NCBI RefSeq assembly: GCF_028882275.1
Contig: NZ_JARBUT010000022.1
Location: 1-64,000 of the forward strand
DNA: 64,000 nt
Source of the DNA: Nocardiopsis sp. N85
GTDB taxonomy: Bacteria; Actinomycetota; Actinomycetes; Streptosporangiales; Streptosporangiaceae
Direction: 5' to 3'
The translations under genes and the position numbers were made by a program. This document shows positions 59,894-64,000 of this stretch, piece by piece. The notes under the pieces are model-generated. The model saw only the letters and a list, made by a program, of their open reading frames with translations, was not told the origin of the DNA and did no database searches. Every line of letters starts with the position of its first letter. Position 1 is the first letter of the stretch.

Positions 59894-61009
59894 GTGGACG
59901 AGACCCTGATCAAGATCCTTGACCTTCAGAAGCAGTGGAGCGCGAAGAACACCGAGGCCATGAAGAGCCGCGGGGTTCTGGTCCGCAACACGCTTCCGAA
60001 TCAACTCCGGCAGCACACGGCGGTCTTGGCAGCAGCCCTGGGTGTGCCCGAGCTCGAGGTAGGGGTGGAAGGACGTGACGGGACGGGACTCAAGACGGAA
60101 GTTCCCTGGACCCGTGTCTACCTTCCACAACGTTCCTCCAGCGCGACGGACGGTTGGTACCTGGTCTACCTCTTCAGTGCGCAGGGGGATCGGGTCTATC
60201 TCTCCCTGATCCAGGGCACCAGTCGATGGACAGGGGCCGACTTCGCACCGCGAAGCCCGGAGGAGCTCGCTAAACGGGTGGCGTGGGCGCGACCTCTGCT
60301 GAAGGAGATGCTCTCCGAACGCAATGACCTCGTCGAGGACATCGACCTCCAAGCCACGAAGTCGAAGGTGGCACGTCGATACGCGGCCGGCAGCGTGGTC
60401 GCGATCGATTACGACCGCCACGCCATGCCGGACGAGACCACCCTCGTTGAGGACCTGCTATTCATGGCTCGCCTGCTCTATGCGGTTCACCAGGGCGAGG
60501 ACACCGCCCCTCACGTCCCGGGTGACGCACCTCCTGAGGTGCTGGACGCCACCGACGCCGCTGCCAAGACGGCTGGACGGCGCACGAAGGCCGCCAAGGG
60601 CCAAGGGTTCCGACTGAGCGCACCCGATCGACGCGCGCTGGAACTGCACAGCGTCGGCATGGCCACCGCCTACTTCGAGAACCAGGGGTGGGAGGTCAAG
60701 GACGTCGGGGCCACGGAGTCCTACGACCTGCTGCTGAAGCGGGGGGACGAACGCCTGCACGTTGAGGTGAAGGGGACCACCTCCGAGGGCACCCAGGTGA
60801 TCCTTACACGTGCTGAGGTCGAGAAGCAGCGCGAGCTCGCGCCTGAGAATGCTCTGGTGGTCGTGCACTCGATCCAACTGGATCGGAGCGTGTCACCACC
60901 TATGGCGAGTGGAGGCGTCCTGCACTGCACTTCGCCTTGGGTGATTGAGGAGGAAGACCTCACTGTCGTCTCCTACATTTACCGATCCGGAGTTGAACAG
61001 GTCATTTAA
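59894..61009 (+). CDS. McrB-N-like (DUF3578) domain fused to DUF3883 PD-(D/E)xK-like domain
   Basis: The protein has 371 residues. The N-terminal half (about 1-200) resembles the DUF3578/MrcB N-terminal DNA-binding domain found in McrBC-type systems (YLVYLFSAQGDRVYLSLIQG). A basic linker (about 225-240) leads to a DUF3883-type C-terminal domain: ALELHSVGMATAYFENQGWE, then ESYDLLL (Asp278) and LHVEVKGTT (Glu291, Lys293). This gives the D...ExK pattern of restriction nucleases. No GTPase domain is present. GTG at 59,894 lies eight bases after TAGGCT. It converges on the methyltransferase gene. Restriction of modified DNA is inferred. Confidence 0.7.
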   Translation: MDETLIKILDLQKQWSAKNTEAMKSRGVLVRNTLPNQLRQHTAVLAAALGVPELEVGVEGRDGTGLKTEVPWTRVYLPQRSSSATDGWYLVYLFSAQGDRVYLSLIQGTSRWTGADFAPRSPEELAKRVAWARPLLKEMLSERNDLVEDIDLQATKSKVARRYAAGSVVAIDYDRHAMPDETTLVEDLLFMARLLYAVHQGEDTAPHVPGDAPPEVLDATDAAAKTAGRRTKAAKGQGFRLSAPDRRALELHSVGMATAYFENQGWEVKDVGATESYDLLLKRGDERLHVEVKGTTSEGTQVILTRAEVEKQRELAPENALVVVHSIQLDRSVSPPMASGGVLHCTSPWVIEEEDLTVVSYIYRSGVEQVI

Positions 61010-61130
61010 CTACCCCTCTGAGCTTCTAACCTGGCAGGCAGGAGTTCGCCAGTGGCTGGCGCTGTCCTATTAGGTTTAGGCCTGGGTAGGCTGCTTCAAA
61101 TGGCGATAAATAAAGCTAATTGCCAAGGGT

Positions 61131-62225
61131 CTAGACGTAGAAGAGTTGAGTGCTTGATTCATTGTGGTCGCTGCTTCTGTGTGCCTTGGTGGAGCCCCAC
61201 TTTTTAATCCTATCAAGGGTTTCTTCGGAGGGGGTGTTCCAGTCAAGGGCGGCACTAATGATGTGCATTCCAAGTCGTGGGGGCACGGCGTTGCCGATTT
61301 GTTGGCTTATGTCGCGCCCTGACCATGGGTAGTCGGATGGAAACGTTTGAAGGCGACCCGCCTCTGAAAATGTGAACCGGGGCATCTCGGATCCATTTTC
61401 GGAAACAACACGGTTTCGAGATATTTTTCCAGTGACTGTAGCTGACGGCTCAGAGGAAGACCTCTGTCCGCGGGCTTTGGGGTCTCCTCCAGTTCCATAA
61501 TTGGAAATCACAAAGAACTTTGAGTCTCGATCAAGGACATCTGCCATGGTCCTCCACGGGGCCAGCCCTGCATCCCCTTCCTCTCGAGGTACACCCTTGC
61601 GGTAGGTTCGATGAGTAGGAGAAGGAAGAGAGACTTTCTCGTTTCCGAATCGGGCAATTAGTACAGCCCTTTTTCGCGTCTGAGGGACGCCGTATGCTTC
61701 CGTGCGAAGAATGCCACAGGCCACGGAGTATCCTTCGCCTTTTAGTGCTTCGGCGTAGGCTTCCCATACCGGTAGCACTGCGGGGACCTGCTCGAGAACT
61801 ATCGCTCGATAAGGAATTCCTTGTTCGTCGATTGCTTCGAGCGCCCAGCGGAGGGGTTCTAGTACCAAACCCGTGCGTTCATCTTCCATTGTCGAGAGAT
61901 CTTTTTTTATCTCTCGGATATTTTCTCGCGCTACCATGCGCTTGACGAAGCTCAGAACATCATCGAGTGCTCTGCGGCCAGCTCCGCTGCCAGCAACAGT
62001 AAAGGTCTGGCAGGGGGGCCCTCCGGCAAGGACGTCAGCTCTGGGAAATTGTTTAGGTCCGAAGTCGCGCACATCGCCTTCAACTGTTTCGAGTCCGGCC
62101 GCGCGGCGTGTTTCGCAAGCTGAGGTATCCCATTCCACACCTACTGTTGGGATGCCAAGTTTCTCCGCTGCTACGTCTAGGCCGCCAGGGCCAGCGAATA
62201 GGTCCACAATCTGGACGGGGCGCAC
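61131..62225 (-). CDS. DNA (cytosine-5) methyltransferase
   Basis: The protein has 364 residues with the ordered C5-methyltransferase motifs: I (VDLFAGPGG, 7-15), IV (GGPPCQTFTVAG with Cys72), VI (VLEQVP, 143-148, instead of the usual ENV), VIII (QTRKRAVLI), IX (EAGRLQTFPSDY) and X (QQIGNAVPP). It transfers a methyl group from AdoMet to cytosine C5 and would protect host DNA from the endonuclease encoded upstream on the same strand. Recognition of GCCGGC is inferred from the NaeI-like partner. Codon use is far less GC-biased than in neighbouring genes, pointing to recent transfer. Confidence 0.93.
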   Translation of the reverse strand: MRPVQIVDLFAGPGGLDVAAEKLGIPTVGVEWDTSACETRRAAGLETVEGDVRDFGPKQFPRADVLAGGPPCQTFTVAGSGAGRRALDDVLSFVKRMVARENIREIKKDLSTMEDERTGLVLEPLRWALEAIDEQGIPYRAIVLEQVPAVLPVWEAYAEALKGEGYSVACGILRTEAYGVPQTRKRAVLIARFGNEKVSLPSPTHRTYRKGVPREEGDAGLAPWRTMADVLDRDSKFFVISNYGTGGDPKARGQRSSSEPSATVTGKISRNRVVSENGSEMPRFTFSEAGRLQTFPSDYPWSGRDISQQIGNAVPPRLGMHIISAALDWNTPSEETLDRIKKWGSTKAHRSSDHNESSTQLFYV

Positions 62226-62368
62226 TTGGTCTCCAGGGTTTTTATGGGGTCACTCGTTCCGTGCTTCACGTACTTGGTGACCCTCATCACTATTGGTTGG
62301 TGGCGACCACCGAGCTTACCGTGTGCCGGGGGCGTAGGGTGACAATGCCTAAGGTTAAAGGGTTTTGA

Positions 62369-63412
62369 TCAGAGTCCATCTTTGATGATGGGCGCTTCGC
62401 CTGGAGTGTCACCATCTCTCCAAAGTCCGTAGCGGATACCGTTGATCAGCGTTGTGGGACGGAGATCGCTGTCGGAGACACGAGCAAGTTTGGCGGAAAC
62501 CCAGAACCCATTGCTAGGAACAGGTAGTCCTAGGTCCTTGGCAATTTGGGGTGCAGGTTTCATGTGGCCCAAAACTACGATGCCCTCTGGCCTTAGGTGT
62601 TTGCGCGCGTCGCGTGCTCGTTTTGGCCCGTCATGCTGTGTTGCCACGGTTACAACCGTTGTTCGATCTACGAGTTGTCCGAGCATTTGCCGGAAGAGCT
62701 CATTCACTCGAAGCTGACCCCCGTTTCCTCCTCCTTTGTATCCTTCTGATGCTCGGAAGATTGATTTGACTTTTTCGGGATCGCTTTTCTTTAGGTTGAG
62801 TAGGATATTTTCTGGGAGCTCCCCCCTCTCGACGATCCATCTAATTTTCCCTCGCGCCGCTGCCGAGATGGTTCTTTTCTTGTCGCCGTTCAATCCGCTG
62901 TTTAGGTTGTCCTCTGATATGCGAATTAGGCCTACCTGGAAGGTGCCTTGTTGGTCGTTGGCGCGCATTAGTAGGCAGATGTGCCCCATTGCCTCTCGTG
63001 GGATTGTCCATGTGCTTCCGATGGTAAACTTTGCGTCAACCTGGTGGCCATCGATATTGTAGTCCATGGGGTGGCCGTAGCCTAGGTCAAATTCTGCTCG
63101 AGCTACGATTTCAACCTTTGTTCCCAGGTATGTCTTTTCTGTTTTCTCTACCCGCTCTTTGCCTTTTTGTATATAGAGGTCGTATCGTCCTGTTCGTTGT
63201 CCGTCTAGTACTTCGTCGATGGATTTTCTGAATACTTGGGCGAAGCGTTCGATATAACCCTTCTGGTTTATAAACCAGGTGTGAACACTATCGATGCCTG
63301 CATCGTGCTCTGGGTTGGATGAGGGAGAAGTGGGGTGTTCTTCATCTATTTTTGAGGGGGATACGCTTGGTTGAAGGGATTCCACAGAGAAGAGGGAAGG
63401 GTCTTGAGTCAC
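62369..63412 (-). CDS. NaeI-family type IIE restriction endonuclease
   Basis: The protein has 347 residues. The N-terminal nuclease domain holds Glu101, Asp117, Asp126 and Lys128 at the spacings of the NaeI catalytic residues (GTKVEI, then GHPMDYNIDGHQVDAKF). The C-terminal half resembles the CAP/topoisomerase-like effector domain (NGGQLRVNELFRQMLGQ, LRPEGIVVLGHMK, LGLPVP). SIDEVLDGQRTGR (from Ser64) parallels the ligase-like TLDQLYDGQR motif of NaeI, with Val68 at the position of Leu43. NaeI cuts GCCGGC after binding a second effector site. GTG gives a disordered N-terminal extension of about 25 residues relative to NaeI. It precedes the methyltransferase by 143 bases. Confidence 0.88.
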   Translation of the reverse strand: MTQDPSLFSVESLQPSVSPSKIDEEHPTSPSSNPEHDAGIDSVHTWFINQKGYIERFAQVFRKSIDEVLDGQRTGRYDLYIQKGKERVEKTEKTYLGTKVEIVARAEFDLGYGHPMDYNIDGHQVDAKFTIGSTWTIPREAMGHICLLMRANDQQGTFQVGLIRISEDNLNSGLNGDKKRTISAAARGKIRWIVERGELPENILLNLKKSDPEKVKSIFRASEGYKGGGNGGQLRVNELFRQMLGQLVDRTTVVTVATQHDGPKRARDARKHLRPEGIVVLGHMKPAPQIAKDLGLPVPSNGFWVSAKLARVSDSDLRPTTLINGIRYGLWRDGDTPGEAPIIKDGL

Positions 63413-63840
63413 GGTCTGACTCTACGACCGGGCGCCGGCCTGCCGCTAGAGGAACCTCGACGCTGTGGATGACACCGGTCCTGTTCCGCGGCATGGCCGT
63501 CTAGAGCGCTCTGCGGAGCCGGACCGCGATATCAAGGGAAGGCGAGGTGTAGCAGTCGCCTGGCAGCTCGTCAGTGGCGTGTGAGGAGCAGCTGCGTATC
63601 CGCCGCCCTGTGAGTCTGGAGCGGGCTTCACCGGAGTAGAGTCCTCATCCGCCTTCAGGCGAGCGGTGACCGCTCCGGTGGTCAGCCGCAGGGCGTAGGA
63701 GCTTTCCAGCAGCATGGCCGGCTACCACGTTCACCAGCGCCAACGGCTTGAACGAGAGGCTCATCCGACTGGATTCCCCAGGTTCACCATGGTCGGTCGC
63801 TCATTGGGCGCCCCAGGTCGCCTGTGAGAGCCCGGTTTTC
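63413..63840. other. Intergenic region right of the restriction gene
   Basis: No gene is supported here. GC content returns to a higher level, and only short open frames without ribosome sites are present. It leads into the right copy of the island border repeat. Confidence 0.45.
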
Positions 63841-63908
63841 GGCCACGATGGATCACCCCAGGGTGAGCGAGTTCGCGTCGCTGCGCTGATCTCAGACGGC
63901 CGGATTTC
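63841..63908 (+). repeat. Direct repeat, right copy, bordering the defence island
   Basis: It begins with the same 17 bp as the copy at 59,724 and shares further blocks at identical offsets. It lies 428 bases past the endonuclease start codon. The 92 bases between it and the window edge contain nothing recognisable. Confidence 0.6.
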
Positions 63909-64000
63909 GACCGCACACATGCAAGTTCTGGCCTGCCCCTCTGGGGAGCCCTACGGCACCCGCCGCAGAACCCGCACAACCCACAGAACCCCCGTATGTG

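Larger units (their letters stand above)
59580..64000. mobile_element. Second accessory segment at tRNA-Pro carrying a defence island
   Basis: Everything from the second att core to the right edge appears foreign. It contains a McrB-N/DUF3883 protein, a C5 methyltransferase and a NaeI-family endonuclease, the last two much poorer in G and C than the rest of the window. No housekeeping gene or intact tRNA-Pro appears before the edge. The segment is probably a tandem insertion whose far end, with the complete tRNA-Pro gene, lies outside the window. Confidence 0.6.

Noticed and set aside
62369..63412. The lysine in GTKVEI taken as the NaeI Leu43-to-Lys topoisomerase change
   Set aside because: Leu43 lies in the TLDQLYDGQR motif, which here reads SIDEVLDGQR; the GTKVEI lysine is at a different position next to the catalytic glutamate.
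1..64000. CRISPR arrays, rRNA genes or insertion sequences with transposase
   Set aside because: No regularly spaced repeats, rRNA signatures or transposase motifs were seen anywhere in the window.

Overview
The window is very GC-rich with dense actinobacterial-style genes. Gene order from about 5 to 17.8 kb (cyclophilin ppiA, rhomboid, crgA, pknB, a second Ser/Thr kinase, pbpA, rodA/ftsW, pstP, fhaB, fhaA, tRNA-Leu) is the conserved cell-wall and division signalling cluster that in mycobacteria and streptomycetes lies near the chromosomal origin, just past gyrA and the alanine tRNA. The flanking wblA, prephenate dehydratase, seryl-tRNA synthetase and proteasome-activator genes, together with DUF1707, DUF5324 and SARP proteins, point to a filamentous actinomycete. 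A Nocardiopsis-like member of the Nocardiopsaceae is my best guess, and it is an inference.

Layout: (a) 1-3,083 is the right end of an integrative element (XRE regulator and a coupled three-gene operon with a DUF2637/SpdB-like membrane protein). It ends in a 3' remnant of tRNA-Ala(TGC) followed by a tRNA-type terminator. (b) 3.1-17.9 kb holds wblA, DUF1707 and DUF5324 proteins and the cell-wall/division kinase cluster, almost all on the minus strand with overlapping stops and starts. (c) 18-33.5 kb holds a GH3 glycosidase with a palindromic operator, TenA, an SSI-like lipoprotein, rhodanese, a PAS-GAF histidine kinase next to an anti-sigma-type ATPase and a STAS antagonist, GT2, DUF4446, pheA, serS, the proteasome activator bpa, a quinone oxidoreductase and a ParA-like ATPase. 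(d) 33.8-42.4 kb holds a stress protein, small proteins, an HTH protein with a Tudor-like module, tRNA-Ser(TGA), a beta-clamp paralogue followed by a cluster of DnaA boxes, DUF2786 and NUDIX. (e) 42.9-46.6 kb carries a SARP/NB-ARC/TPR regulator with an adjacent small proline-rich repeat peptide whose promoter region has three 11-bp-spaced heptamers. (f) 46.5-55.2 kb has DUF2236, an AA10 LPMO, DUF418, a MarR/EamA/OYE unit with inverted operators, an L7/L12-like protein and a membrane serine hydrolase.

(g) From 55.36 kb to the right edge is accessory DNA built on a tRNA-Pro(CGG) attachment site. Two 43-bp copies of the tRNA 3' half (55,361 and 59,537) bracket a 4.2-kb mini-element with a tyrosine integrase broken by an internal deletion, an ATP-binding protein, an XRE regulator, an HD hydrolase and an excisionase-like protein. 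Beyond the second copy lies a defence island with visibly lower GC. It contains a McrB-N-like protein fused to a PD-(D/E)xK-like DUF3883 domain, a C5-cytosine methyltransferase and a NaeI-family restriction enzyme, bordered by imperfect direct repeats. The intact tRNA-Pro should lie to the right of the window.

The best candidates for something new are the defence island, in which a possible single-chain modification-dependent nuclease sits beside a NaeI-like restriction-modification pair, and the SARP regulator with its boxed small peptide. All family calls rest on reading motifs by eye; no database search was possible.
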